The notes: generated by a model not told the origin, from the letters alone. Positions 23,074-34,680 are shown, counted from the first letter of the stretch. The stretch is DNA of 64,000 nucleotides from Papio anubis (GCF_008728515.1 NC_044981.1:4392538-4456537); one strand, 5' to 3'. A program made the numbers and translations.

Positions 23074-23236
23074 TCTGTATGTGTGGTACCCACTGCCCAG
23101 GGTTGCTCACCTCTCTTGTATCTGCCTGACAAACTTCTATTCCAGCTTGAACACCAGCTCAAAAATCACCTCCTCCAAACTCCTCAGCGTACTCCAGCTT
23201 GGCTGCGCCAACTCTGCCTTCGTCACATGAGACAAA
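23074..23236 (+). repeat. Local direct duplication, copy 2
   Basis: Partner of 21747-21908, 1.33 kb downstream in the same orientation. Differences are mainly single substitutions, several of them at CpG sites (gcgccaactctgccttcgtc here versus gcaccaactcagactttgtc). Confidence 0.85.
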
Positions 23237-24910
23237 ACGCAAGAACAAAACCACAGAAATTGGCTCACATATTCCTCTTCTCTCAGACTCTGGGCACAAA
23301 GTGCCAGCCACCTACTCCCAAGAAGCTGCTGAGGATTTTTAAAATGCAAATGCCAGGTAGGGGATAGGGCTTAGAGCCTATTCTGAGAGAGGGAAGTGAA
23401 CTCCTCACCCTGGTTGCTGGTAAATGGCAGTCCTGGTGACAGGTAACCATTTTCCCCATTCCTCCTCCCTCTTTCTTCTCGGCTTAGACTCACTCTAAGG
23501 TGAGGCAAATTGCTGATGCCCCTCGGCTCCCTCTGCCACTCCATTCCTGGGAAATGGCTGCCACCACGGTTCCACACCCCACCTCTCCTCTGGGAGGGAA
23601 GGATTGGCAGGATCGACGACCTCTGGCTCCAAGAGGGTGATCACCCATCTTGAGACTTTCAGTTCTAGGGACACAAGCATGGCCTTCATCCACCTCTCAT
23701 GACATCACCTGGTGTCATACGGGTTTTTCTTCTATTGTTAGATCACAACTGGGCTCCCTGGATTCTCTGACAATGCCACAATTGGCAGCATCACTGGCTC
23801 TTAGCTACTGAAAACATAACAGAGACGAGTCTCGCAACAAGAAATCAATGTGATGGATAATAGGCAGGAAAAGCAGCCCCCAGAGAATAAGGGAAGGCCC
23901 CAGTGAGTCTAATTTTCATTGACCCAGTTTCACTGTCAAAGCACAGAACATAGCAAGACAGAGTGACCTCCAGAGTCAAAAAGCTTCAGACTACACTGCA
24001 CATGAAGCCACCACGGACTGTCTCTCTCTTTCTCCACGAGCCCATGGATGTTAACCACCAGTGAGTGAGCGACAAAGAGAATTCCCACCTTGGAAAGGAG
24101 CAGTTGAGTCCGCAGTCATTTAAGACAGGTGATTTTCATATGTATAATGGAGGAAAATCACTCTACCCCATTCTTATATAGGAATGTAATGGGATGGGGA
24201 AGGGGGCTCTGGGTGGTAAATGGAGCCAATCATGCTTGCATCTCACTTCCATGTATCACTGCACTGGCAGCATTCGCTCCCAGAAGCAGAAAGGAGTGTG
24301 AGGTGTGGATTGATGCTTTCTTAGAGGACCACAGTCCCATGAACAGTCGGCGCACATTGCCAAAATGTGGAAAGAATGTCAGAATGATTTTAAGAGTTTC
24401 AGATTGACTAATACAGCCTCAGATTTCATTATCTAGGCAATGAGTGACGATGGCTGCACTAGCATCCTGAGGAGGAAATTAAAGCATTCGTCGAGGGCCT
24501 GACTCAGGAACGGGTGGAGGAATGGATTATGTCAGCCACAGGAGACCAAGATGAGGGCACAAGGGAAGGGCCAGGAAGTTCGACCCTTGAATAGCATCCG
24601 GAAGCATGAGAAGTGGTGAAAAGCTTGACTGATGAGTTTTTTAATATGATACTTCTGTGGAACAAAACTTGGTCTGTCTCCCCCAAACTTCGGTAAAGTC
24701 TGTTATCCACACAAAAGCTTTAGTGAGGTTTGTTTTTTTTTTTTTTTTCCCCCTACCTCAGAGCAAGGGGAGTTGTGAAAATGAATGAAATGGCTGAACT
24801 CCCCATCTGGGTCAAGGCAATGGGGAGCATGACATGGTGCGATGTAGAAGTAAGGTCCCCTGTGAGCCGGAGAAGACATGGGCAGGAAAACCCATACCAA
24901 AGCCTTCCAT
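23237..24910. other. Low-repeat segment, no gene recognised
   Basis: About 1.7 kb of mixed composition with only short open frames on both strands (at most 92 codons, 24129-24407). A T-rich run is at 24731-24750. No confident transposon remains were seen. Confidence 0.4.
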
Positions 24911-24925
24911 AAATCTCGAGGAAGA

Positions 24926-25208
24926 GTCGGGTAAGGTAGCTTACACCTGTAATTCCAGCACTTTGGGAGGCCAAGGCAGGCGGATCACCTGAGGTCAAGA
25001 GTTCGAGACCAACCTGGCCAACATGGTGAAACCCTATCTATCTCTACAAAAATTAGCTGGGCATGGTGGTGGGTGCCATAATCCCAGCTTCTAGGGAAGC
25101 TGAGACAGGGAGAATCACTTGAACCCAGAAGGCAGAGGTTGCAGTGAGCCAAGATCATGCCACTGCACTCAAGCCTGGGCAATAGAGCAAGACTCCATCT
25201 GAAAAAAA
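24926..25208 (+). mobile_element. Alu (AluS/J type) with 15-bp target-site duplication
   Basis: A complete dimer with a short A-tail, flanked by aaatctcgaggaaga at 24911-24925 and 25209-25223. Confidence 0.95.
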
Positions 25209-25223
25209 AAATCTCGAGGAAGA

Positions 25224-25771
25224 CCTCTGATTCTCCATAATTGGAGAACCATAAGCCAGGCCTATTTTGTTCTTAAGGGTCAGGGTAGCCCAGGTAACAT
25301 CTGGGTTGCATACCTAACATGAATTGAATTTGCATTGCAACTAGATTAATACTTCTGATTTTTATAGAGGGATAGAAAAGAAAAACACAGCTATTAACAT
25401 GTCCATATCTATAGTGTTTATCAATCCACTAGCACCTTGGGAGCACGTGCAGCATGCAGGGTTCCACTCTACAGGTGCTGCTGGACAAACTGTCTAAGGT
25501 GAAGGTGCAGCTGCTATCTTTCCCAATCCATGCGGTGTGATGTGTGGCCCTACTATGAGTGACTTGTATGCAGTCTGCACCAGATAGGACTCACCACAAG
25601 AATTCAGCAGCACTCAATCTGGTCCATTCCCTGTTTAATAAAAGAAAACCCATGACACATGCTTGGATGCCATGCCAATGTCCTGTCACTAGGAGCATTA
25701 CTCAACTCTTATTCTCTCTTGCTGTGTTCTCATTTCAGATCTTGCGTGCTGATCGACACTGATCTGCACAG
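25224..25771. other. Unassigned segment
   Basis: No gene or confident repeat. It contains one CACGTG-like gcacgtgc at 25444-25451. Confidence 0.3.
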
Positions 25772-26085
25772 CAGCATGAATAACACTGGTCTAGGGCATA
25801 CAAATAAGTACAAAATTGTTGCTCTCAGGGAGCTTACAAACTTTCTATTATACTAATACACATTGAAATATGTTCACGCCATGACAAGGCAAACATAAAA
25901 TCTACTTACAAGACAGAAATGATGAATTGCAAAGTGAATTCACAAATAACACAAATTAGGAGTTTAAGAAAGGAAGCCATTTGGAGAAACCAGAAGATTA
26001 GAAATGAAAGAAAGAAAACTAGGTTTCAGGTCTGTGGAGGTGAGAGACCTTGAGCTGAGTCTTGAAGGTCGTTTAAGATCAAGTT
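25772..26085 (-). mobile_element. L2 LINE, minus strand
   Basis: Reverse-orientation L2 tail: 'gctctcagggagcttacaaa' and 'cttgagctgagtcttgaagg', in the expected order for a minus-strand L2. Confidence 0.75.
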
Positions 26086-26089
26086 ACAT

Positions 26090-26230
26090 CTCACCACAAA
26101 AAGCATAAGTAGGTGAGGTAATGCATACATTAGTTAGCTCCATTTAGCCATGTCACAATATACACATACTTCAAAACAACATGTTGCACACAATAAATAT
26201 ATACAATTATTTATCTGTCAATTTAAAAAT
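26090..26230 (+). mobile_element. L1MA 3' UTR remnant
   Basis: A 140-bp 5'-truncated L1MA tail, matching the L1MA end at 14325-14460 in this window ('aggtgaggtaatgcatacat', 'caaaacaacatgttgcacac'). Confidence 0.85.
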
Positions 26231-26237
26231 ATTAATG

Positions 26238-26546
26238 GGCTGGGCGCAGTGACTCACGCCTGTAATCCCAACACTTTGGGAGGCCAAGGCAGGCGGATCA
26301 CTTGAGGTCAGGATTTCTAGACCAGCTTGGCCAACATGGTGAAACCCCGTCTATACTAAAAATAAAAATAAATTTAAAAAAGCCAGGCATGGTGACTGGC
26401 ACCTGTAATCCAAGCTACTGGGGAGGCTGAGGCAGGAGAATCACTTGAACCTGGGAGGCAGAGGTATCAGTGAGCCCAGATTGTGACATTGTACTCCAGC
26501 CTAGGCAACAGAGACTCAAAAAAAAAAAAAAAAGAAAAGAAAAAAT
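26238..26546 (+). mobile_element. Alu (AluS/J type)
   Basis: A full dimer on the A-rich end of the L1MA tail. The short flanking repeat attaatg (26231-26237 and about 26546-26552) is its target-site duplication. Confidence 0.92.
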
Positions 26547-26552
26547 TAATGA

Positions 26553-27120
26553 CCCCAAAACCTTATGAAAAAACAAAATCCAAAAAGGATCAGGATAGTT
26601 CCAGAGAAATCAGAAGTATATGAACAAAGGTCACACCTTTCTGTGTGAATTGAAGAGACAGTAAGCAGACCTGTTTGGCAGGGATGGAGAGCTGGTTCAA
26701 AAAAGTAATGGGAAACACAGGTTAGGGTAAGAAGGTAGAAGACACTGAATGCCAGAAATACAGAGCATAGATATCATCCTGTACATCATAGACCACAGAG
26801 AGAAACAGGGGGACAGCATTTCATGATGACTTATTTAGCCTATACTTTATCTGGTAAACACTGTGAGACACAAGAGACTGTGTGAGATGCTGAGGGAGGT
26901 ACAGGATGCACCAAGGGTCAGGGAAGTGAGTACGCAGGCTGTAGCCCAAGGTTAAGGAATGACCCTCCTGCCTGAACTAGGGCAGTCATGGATAAGGAAG
27001 AAATAGAGCAAATCCAAGAAGCGACTCCAAGAAAAAAAAAGAGGAAGGGTATCTTTAATTACTATTTGCATTGTAAATGAGGAAGACCTTCTTCACACTA
27101 TGCCTACCCAGTTTGCCAAG
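26553..27120. other. Unassigned segment, possibly decayed minus-strand L2 body
   Basis: No gene seen. Patches such as 'gcagacctgtttggcaggga' and 'gggacagcatttcatgatga' are weakly reminiscent of reverse L2, but I could not carry the match through. Confidence 0.3.
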
Positions 27121-27125
27121 CTCTC

Positions 27126-27573
27126 TGTGTTAGTCCAAGTTCTCTAGAGGGACAGAACTAATAGGATAGATGTATATATAAAGGGGAGTTTATTAAGGAG
27201 TATTAATTCACACGATCACAAGGTCCCATGATAGGCCATCTGCAAGCTGAGGAGCAAGGAAGCCAATCTGAGTCCCAAAGCTGAAGAACTTGGAGTCCAA
27301 TGTTTGAAGGCAGGAAGTGTCCAGCATGGGAGAAAGATGTAGGCTGGGAGGCTAGGCCTGTCTAGTCTTTTCACATTCTTCTGTCTGCTTTTTATTCTGG
27401 CCATGCTGGCAGCTGATTAGATGGTGTCCACCCAGATTAAGAGTTGGTCTGTCTTTCCCAGTCCACTGGCTCAAATGTTCATCTCTTTTGGCAACACCCT
27501 CACAGACACACCCAGGAACAATATTTTGCATCCTTCAGTCTAATCAAGTTGACACTCAGTATTAACCATCACA
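27126..27573 (+). mobile_element. Solo ERVL-type LTR (MLT2A-like)
   Basis: A 448-bp LTR from tgtgttagtccaagttctct to attaaccatcaca, with the ends TG...CA intact and a perfect 5-bp target duplication ctctc (27121-27125 and 27574-27578). The sequence 'tagagggacagaactaatag' is a landmark of this family. No internal ERV sequence is present. Confidence 0.88.
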
Positions 27574-27578
27574 CTCTC

Positions 27579-27690
27579 CATCACCCTTCAAGATTCAGCT
27601 CAACAATCCCTCTTCTGCAAAACCTCCCTCAAGAGGGATTATTGACTTTCTCCATGGCACATCTCTTCCCGACCAACTTTGAACTTCTCA
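27579..27690 (+). mobile_element. L2 fragment
   Basis: The stretch 'cacccttcaagattcagctc' with 'ctctgcaaaacctccctc' matches the L2 3' region. The L2 was probably the sequence that the upstream LTR inserted into or next to. Confidence 0.6.
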
Positions 27691-28914
27691 CTAAAAAAAA
27701 AAGGATGAATGAAAAGGGGAGAGAGGAGTTGCAGATGACTCTGAAGATTTCAAGAAAAGGTAACGTGGAAAATAGTCACATGCAGTGCTGTTTCTGAACA
27801 CGGTCCCTCCCAGAACCTCTTCCTGGGAATTATGCCAGCAAACAGCCTCTTGGACCCTTGTTCTTAGTAAATGCTAGTTGCCACTATAGTAAAGCACACA
27901 TAAAATGCTGGGTTCACATCAAATAATAAAAATACACACCTATATACACACTTAACCTCTATTTGTATATGAATCATCTTATTGTATTTGGTCTACTGTG
28001 ATGCTTGCCCACTTCACAGTTGACATCATTGGATAAATACTTGGAAAAAGGAATAGCAAGTGCAGTAGCTAAACAGTTTCACCATCATAGTAACTCCCCA
28101 ACTCCTCCTGGGTCTGCAGTGGTCAGGAAGAAACTGTGAGGCACCATCAACTTGTAAGGTTTTCCTTACAAAGTGTATTCAGTCAAGGACACTGTGTGTG
28201 TGTGTGTCAAGATGCTATAGGTACTAAGAGGAAGAAGAAAACTAGACACATAAATCATGACAAGATGGTGACCGAAAGGTCAACTTTCTTGTAGATCATA
28301 CTTTTCTGTTGTTGTTGGCTTTTGTTTTTTGAGAAAATAATTATTACATGAAGGAAACAAGCAAACAAGCATTCTATAGAGAGAGAAATTGATTCCCTGA
28401 TTCTTAAAAATGTATATGTGTATACCTGTGTATAAATACATAGATGTAGGTATATAGCTATAAATATAACCCTCATTACTAAAGTCAAGGTAATAACTCA
28501 TTAGGTTTTTAAAATTAAACACTGAACTCTAACATATTCAGTTTAAATATTAAAGTTTTATATTAGCATATAGTTAGATATTAACATGAAGGGAAATTTT
28601 TGTTTCCTACAAAAAGTGTGGTTCTCCCAGGTAGAAATAATGGAGAGGTGAACAGGGATTATCTCTCCATTCTGCAGAAGATGATCCCAGGTTCTACAAG
28701 CCAGGGATTGAGGAGGGGTGTCTTCCCTGAATACTGGGGGGAATTCCAAACTCCAAAGAGGGAGAAGAGCTGGGACATTTATGTTAGAAGCCAAGAATGG
28801 AGTTCAAATAGGTTAACCCAACCAAAGGGGACAGAGGCCAGGATGGACACTGGAAAACAGAGTCAGAGTCCCAAGAATGAACAGGGCTGAGTCTGGGACA
28901 ATTGTCTGCACCAG
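27691..28914. other. Low-repeat segment, no gene recognised
   Basis: About 1.2 kb of AT-rich DNA. There is a short (TG)n at 28191-28207. Open frames stay under 118 codons and lack motifs. Confidence 0.4.
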
Positions 28915-28916
28915 CT

Positions 28917-29092
28917 ATGCTGTGGCATGGCATGGCATGGTATGGCGTGGCAGGGTGTGGTATGGTATAGTCTAGTGTGGCATGGTGTGGCATGCTCTGG
29001 CATGGCATAATGTAGTCTAGGGTCGTGTGGTCTGATGTGGTGTGGCGTACTATGGCGTGACATCGTCCATGGCATGGCATAGTATGGTAAGT
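28917..29092 (+). repeat. TGGCA-type minisatellite
   Basis: Imperfect pentamer to decamer array (tggca/tggta/tggcg units, such as tggcatggcatggcatggta) with substitutions mostly in the third to fifth bases. The right edge continues into a block repeated at 31180-31634. Confidence 0.9.
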
Positions 29093-29463
29093 GGAGCTGA
29101 TAGACAGGAGAACCAGAGATAGGATGGACTGTGGCTTCGAGAGCATGGTTGGGGACTGAACTAAAAGGACCAACAGGAGAGCTAACCAGAAATGTCCTGA
29201 AGCAGCCAAAGATAGATACAGAAAGAAATGCATTCCAGGGAAGAGCAAGCCCTGGACGTGTGGACTTGAGTCTTCCTCTGGAGGGACATGTGATGTGCTG
29301 AACACTGTGTACAAGGGTCCAGGTGCTTCACATACATCTCTCACTAAAACCTCTTAACAACCTGCATGACAGCACACTCGAGAAAGTGAGGCTCAGAGAG
29401 CTGGAGTACTTTGTCCTAGATCATACAGCTGACAAATGATGGAGGCATATGTGAACCCTGGTT
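29068..29463 (+). repeat. Duplicated 0.4 kb block, copy 1 (contains a minus-strand MIR)
   Basis: Aligns with 31180-31634 from the minisatellite edge through 'aacaggagagctaaccagaa', 'ggacttgagtcttcctctg' and 'aagcactgtgtacaagggt'-type landmarks. Similarity is roughly 75-80 percent with small indels. The last ~150 bp (about 29318-29463) look like a reverse MIR (tgaggctcagagagctggag). Confidence 0.75.
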
Positions 29464-30164
29464 TACTTTATTCTGAACTTAGGCTTACGACATCCATTAT
29501 CTCCAAGTAAGATTTCCCTGTCTGAGAGTTCTGAGCAGTGATTCTGGAAATGTAGCACAGCACAGAAGAAGAAAATGAGTACACACCCCTCAGACGACAC
29601 AGTACAATGTTTTGCAGGCCAGAGATCGGGGGGCAGGGAATGCATATAGTTTGATACCACAGCCATTGTTCCAATATATTTTTAAATCCATATTTGCTTT
29701 ATTTTTTATTAGAGGCATGGGTTTGTAAAAGCTTGAGGAGCACTAGTGTAAAGACAGAAAAATGAGGACAAATGCTTTGGCAACATCTTCATTCAAGAGA
29801 TAAGCTGATGAAGAGATCACAAGTGAAGGTTGCCGCAGCAGGGGTGGAGACAAGTTATGACTAAGCTCATTGGCCTTGGAAACTGGGTGATCATGGGGAC
29901 CCTGAAGAAGACCATTGGGAGCAGGCGCCAGAGTCCAAAGGGCTGCCACAACAGCATGGCTGGACAGACCACCACACCTGCCCAGAACTCTGCAGGTCTC
30001 AGCACTGCTGGGATTGGGAAAACACCTCCAGCCCAAAATTCACCTGTAGATGCCAACAGAGGGACTCCGTCACCAGAGATGAAATGAAGCCCATGGATAA
30101 TGGCACCACACAGAAGGAAGAGGCCAAGAGGGTCAGCAGAGCCAGAAATAAGAGGATGCACAAT
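29464..30164. other. Low-repeat segment
   Basis: About 700 bp. Overlapping frames of 85-124 codons occur on both strands around 29740-30190, with no motifs. No confident repeat; 29700-29750 has a terminus that weakly resembles a hAT/MER5 end. Confidence 0.35.
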
Positions 30165-30350
30165 CACACATATATTCACACTCACACTCACACATGCTCG
30201 TACTCACACTCACATTTGCACTCATCCATCACATTCACATGCTCACACACGCTCACTTCCACTCTCACACTCATGCTCTCACGCACACTCATGTTCACAC
30301 GCACATTCACACTCTCGTGCACTCACACTCATGCACAACCCCACCACACA
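30165..30350 (+). repeat. CACTCA-type minisatellite
   Basis: Irregular array of cacactca/tcacactc units (for example ttcacactcacactcacaca at about 30175). The four 64-119 codon frames here read H-T-L/S repeats and are artefacts. Confidence 0.9.
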
Positions 30351-31179
30351 CACAGTTTTGCGAGTGCACTTCTGGAATGCTTTGCTAGCAGCTCTAGGAA
30401 GGAAACCACGCACAGAGAAACGCTCCAGTTAGGTCCAGAGTAGAACGAGGGGGCGTGGCGAGAGGGCCCAGCGGGAGCTGCCGCTCCATTCCAGGAAGGA
30501 GTGCCCCTGCTTTTCCCTGGGGCTCCCTGCACCAGCTGTGACATGGTGAAGGCGCATGATAAGTGCCTTCACGCGCCAGCCTGTTGCCGGGACCCCCGGA
30601 AGCCTGTCCCGTCGTCCTCCCTTTGTTGTATATCAGGAAGTTCTGAAGACAGGGTTCCTGTTTGCTGTGGAGTTCCTTTCTACGAGGTGAGCTGTGGTTC
30701 ACTGAATGAGGGGCGAGCGTCTCTCTCTGCCTGCCCTGGGCTGCCGCTGCCCCAGAACTTAGGGAAAGTTCTGCTTCATGCAACTGGAGAAAGGCACTGA
30801 AGCCCGCACTTTCCAGACTCAGGTGTGGAAAAATCCTTTCCTACTTGGCCTGGTGGACACATGACAGTTGGTTTCTAAATTTGACTTGAGTGTCTGCTGC
30901 AGCCCACCCAGAGCCCAGTCCTCACTGCCTGCAGACCTTCCTGCCCCTCCCTGCCTTGGCCAATGAGCTCCCCCTGGGCCAGACCCTACATCAAAGTGCA
31001 CTCCTGAGCCACTCTGGAGGGTTTCCGCAGTCAAAGGGTAGAAAGGCAGCCCCAAGCATTGCATCAGCATGTTCTCTTGGCCCCGAGGGTGCTGGCTTCA
31101 ACTGCATCTCTACACAACTTCACATCTCCTGGATGATTCCCCTTCCGAAGTGCTTTGGAAACCACTAGAAGCAGGGGTG
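30351..31179. other. GC-moderate low-repeat segment
   Basis: About 830 bp with several CpGs at 30445-30620. A 10-bp-arm inverted repeat, gtgaaggcgc / gtgccttcac (30546-30555 and 30563-30572), encloses 7 bases. The longest frame is a 129-codon minus frame (30394-30783), with no recognisable domain. Confidence 0.4.
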
Positions 31180-31634
31180 ACATGGCATGGCATAGCGTGG
31201 TGTACTGTGGCATGGTACGGTGAGTGAAGCCAATAGGCATGAGAACGAGAGATAGGACAGACAGTGGCATCATCAGAGAGAGGGTGGTTGGGGACCAGGC
31301 TTGAAGAGGCCAACAGGAGAGCTAACCAGAAATGTCCTACAGGCAGCCAGCGAGAGATCCAGGAAGACTTGCATCTGTGGAAAGAGTAAGCTGGACACCT
31401 GGACTTGAGTCTTCCTCTGCAGGGATAAGTAATGTCCTAAGAGCAGGAGGGCCATGTGCCAAGCACTGTGTACAAGGGTGTAAGGGTCCAAGCCGGGTGC
31501 TTTACATACATTCTTTCACTAAATCAGCCCAACAATGCTATATAATGGCACACAAGAGAGCAAGGCTCAGAGAGCTGAAAAATTTTGTCCAAAGTCACAC
31601 ACCTGATAAATGATGAGAGCATATGTGAATCCAG
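31180..31634 (+). repeat. Duplicated 0.4 kb block, copy 2 (contains a minus-strand MIR)
   Basis: Partner of 29068-29463, same orientation, 2.1 kb downstream. It starts with a short stretch of the TGGCA array (catggcatggcatagcgtgg) and ends in a reverse MIR (about 31496-31640, 'caaggctcagagagctgaaa'). Confidence 0.75.
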
Positions 31635-31759
31635 GTGTACCCAAGTCCTCTCATCTGCTTTTCTGATGGGTAGAGGGGGAGCTTATATCTAAAGGAGGCT
31701 TTCACGGAGATTTTCAGAAGGTCCTGTACCTGTATCTAGGGAGAATAATAGAATGATTC

Positions 31760-32330
31760 TAATAATTGCAACCCACCTGCATCAGTTAAATAATAAGGTT
31801 TGGTGGTGGGTAATAGAAACCCCAAATAGTGGCTTAAATAAAACAGGGGTTCACAGAGCCACTGGGTGACCTATGCCAGGAAGGGCCATCACAACTGTTC
31901 TCTAGGCTGAGCCATTGGAGAGGCCAGTGGCCCTGAGGGCTTGTTTTTTCCCCCTCATGTGAAGAGAATTCAAAGGAGGGCAGGCCAGAGCTGGTGTGGC
32001 AGTTCCCCAAGGTCATGAGGAACCCAGCTTCTGTCTAGATCACCACTCTAACATCTTCACGTCCATGCTTACAAGGTGGCTGCTGGTACTCCAGCCATCA
32101 CATCCCTGTTCTAGACAGGAATAAGGAGAAAGGGCAACAAGCAAATGGAACGGACTGCCTGAGCTCTCTATAAACTTTCCTGAAACCTGGAAGCCCACCT
32201 CCTCATCCCTGTTCCTACCTCATTGGCCAGAACTGTATTGCATCATCATTCTTACCTGGAATGCGAGGATGAGACGTACAGCTTTTTAAGCTGGACATAT
32301 TCCTAAACCCAAATAAAATTAGGGCTCTGC
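31760..32330. mobile_element. Unresolved old interspersed repeat
   Basis: Motifs 'gaaaccccaaatagtggctt', 'aaggtggctgctggtactcc' and 'cctcattggccagaactgta' follow the order of a common mammalian repeat that I recognise but cannot name. Class (DNA or LTR) is uncertain. Confidence 0.45.
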
Positions 32331-32846
32331 TAGCTGGTGAGCAGAGAATGGATGTCGGAGCTCCATCTAGCAAGACCTGCCACTTCGTTTTCATCATCCA
32401 GTTATGCCTAGGTGCTCCACTACACTCGCAGACGTCAGCCCTGGGCATGGAAAATCCAGCCTCTGAGCAAAGAATTGCATAGTTAAATGCGACAAACGTT
32501 CACATAGAATATGGATTTGAGGTCAGAGAATGGAGACAATGCATTTTGGACCACGTATGTCCTCACTGAGGGACTGGGTAGTGGGAAGCCTAAGAACCGT
32601 CGTCCTATCGTGCTATCACTAAGACAGGACCACTTTCCAAATTTGAGGAATTTGGGCCTTGTGTCCATTGGTGTGTCCAGCTTCATGCAGTTAGTTCCTA
32701 AAGGAGTAAGCCTTAATAAGGTAGTATTCTTTAAGGGGGCATTGTCTATCTGCTGTGCACAGCCTGCACTCCAGGATCGTGGCAGAAATTGTTGCCTGGG
32801 CATAGCCTGACCAGACGTCCATCCTCAACAATACCAGGAAGGGATC
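32331..32846. other. Unassigned segment
   Basis: About 500 bp with overlapping 99- and 106-codon frames on opposite strands (32511-32810 plus, 32483-32803 minus), which argues for chance. No repeat named. Confidence 0.35.
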
Positions 32847-33237
32847 TGAAACGGGGCCGAATTGTGTCCCTTCAAATTCATAGACTGAAGTCCTAACTAA
32901 CCTCCAGCTTCCCAGAATGTGACTGTATTTGCAGACAGGGTCTTCAAAGAGGTAGTTAAATTACAATGAAGTCATTAAAACGTGCCCGGATCCAATACGA
33001 CTGGTGTCCTTTCAGGAAGAGGAGATGAGGACACAGATGCACACAGAGGGAAGACCAGTGAAAACACAGGGAGAAGATGGCCCCTACAACCCAAGGACAG
33101 AGGCCTCAGGAGAAACCAGCCCTGCCTTCTGCTCGATCTCAGACTTCCAGCCTCCAGCACTGTGAGAAAATAAATCTCTGTTGTTCAAGTACCCGTCTGT
33201 GGTACTTTGTCATGACAACCGTAGCAAATTAATACAG
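32847..33237 (+). mobile_element. MaLR LTR (MLT1 type)
   Basis: Shows the MLT1 order: 'gaattgtgtcccttcaaatt', 'ccaatacgactggtgtcctt', 'gatctcagacttccagcctc', 'tgtgagaaaataaatctctg', with the end 'gcaaattaatacag'. The open frames here (61-63 codons) are by-products. Confidence 0.85.
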
Positions 33238-34402
33238 GTTCTTTGGCCAAAGAATTCACTAAGCACGACTGAACCTGTGCATGTACAGTTGAGTAAAGAG
33301 TTAACTGAGCAAAATTCTTCACATATGGAGCTACACTTTCTGCACAACGGAGTTCTGTTACTGTCAATTCCTCCTCACTAGGAAAATGGACCTGGCTGCG
33401 GTCAACGTCTCTTCGTTTGGCTTGGATACATCGATCCTTTCCGTCTGTCTCATGCTTCTTTGGATTTTTTAATACCAGTCACAAAGAATCCTTCATCCCA
33501 TTGTCTGCCAGTCTTCAAAGCTCTGTTTGTCAGTGCAGCATTTCCATCAGCTACAATTCTAGACTCTGGGTAAAGCAAGCCCCCACATGCTGTTGAAATG
33601 CACAATGCTTTTCCTTCCCTCCAGCCGCCGGCTCCTCAGTGTTCAGGCAACAGCTGCTCGTCAGCTGGGAAATGGCTTCCCTCTCTATTCATGCTCTTGG
33701 CTTTGTGGCTGTGAGCCTGAAGCTCTGATCTGGTCTCTGATTTTGCAGCAGGAGGGGAAATATATGACCCCCTCATTTTGGTGGGAAGAAAGCAACTTCC
33801 TGTTTGGTTACGTCCCCTGCAATAAAACACCTTTCTAGCTTTCCCCTGGCCTTCCTTGTTTCCACAGTGCTTCTAATTTGACAGCACACACCACCTCCCT
33901 TCCGTGCCCTAATTTTGGTATGTAGCTATTTTATACCCACTCTGGGTAGGTTACAGGAGCTTTGCCTACTCTTCCGTGCTAGCTGTCTTTGAATCAAAAT
34001 ATTCACCCAAGGAGAGAAAGAGAATTCCATGAAAGAGGGCCAGAAAGGGGTATCCTACAGCTGAGTGAAGCCCAGGCTCTCCCCAGCTCCTTGCTTAGGA
34101 CAGAAACTGCCCCCGCAGCTGATACGTCTCCACCCCATCCACCATGGAGCCTAGACCTCTGGCTCAGCATTTACGGGGGAAATCAGTTCAATAATATGAC
34201 TAAAATTAGCAGAGAGAATAAATTATAAAGGTAACAAAGGTACTCTGAAATAACAGAAAACAGAAGGAAACTAACAATTACAGATAAAAGCTAGAAAGTT
34301 TTGAAAAGTAAATAACTAAATGTATGCTAAAGGATCACGTTAAAAGAGTAGAACAGGATGACACCATTCTTTTAGATACAATATTTGCTAACAGAGTGCA
34401 AT
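33238..34402. other. Low-repeat segment, no gene recognised
   Basis: About 1.2 kb with no confident transposon and only frames under 84 codons. It contains an aataaaa at 33822-33828 but no upstream gene signal. Confidence 0.4.
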
Positions 34403-34680
34403 GGCCAGGCATGGTGGCCCACACTTGGAATCCCAGCACTTTGGGAGGCTGAGGCAGGAGTTCAAGACCAGTCTGCACAACATGGCAAGACCCTGTCTCT
34501 ACAAAATAAAAAAATTAGCCAAGCATGGTGCTGCACAGCTGTAGTCCCAGCTACTTCAGAGGCTGAGTTGGGAGGATCACTTGAGGCCAGGCTGAGTTGG
34601 GAGGATCACTTGAGGCCAGTGAGCCATGATTGCACCACTGCACTCCAGCCTGGGCGACAGAGTGAGACTCTGTCACACCA
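34403..34680 (+). mobile_element. AluJ with an internal 29-bp tandem duplication
   Basis: Right-arm sequence beginning ggctgagttgggaggatcac is repeated back to back at 34561-34589 and 34590-34618. Otherwise a normal old Alu. Confidence 0.9.

Noticed and set aside
22828..23367. 179-codon plus frame
   Set aside because: It runs through a local duplication with an L2-like part and then into unrelated sequence; no domain is recognised. I kept the duplication as a finding rather than call a gene.
28863..29344. 70- to 186-codon minus frames over the TGGCA array
   Set aside because: The repeated H-A-T-P-C-H type reading comes from the minisatellite; the 186-codon frame simply extends beyond it.
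30084..30443. Three overlapping plus frames of 64-119 codons rich in H and T
   Set aside because: They are translations of the CACTCA minisatellite in different frames.
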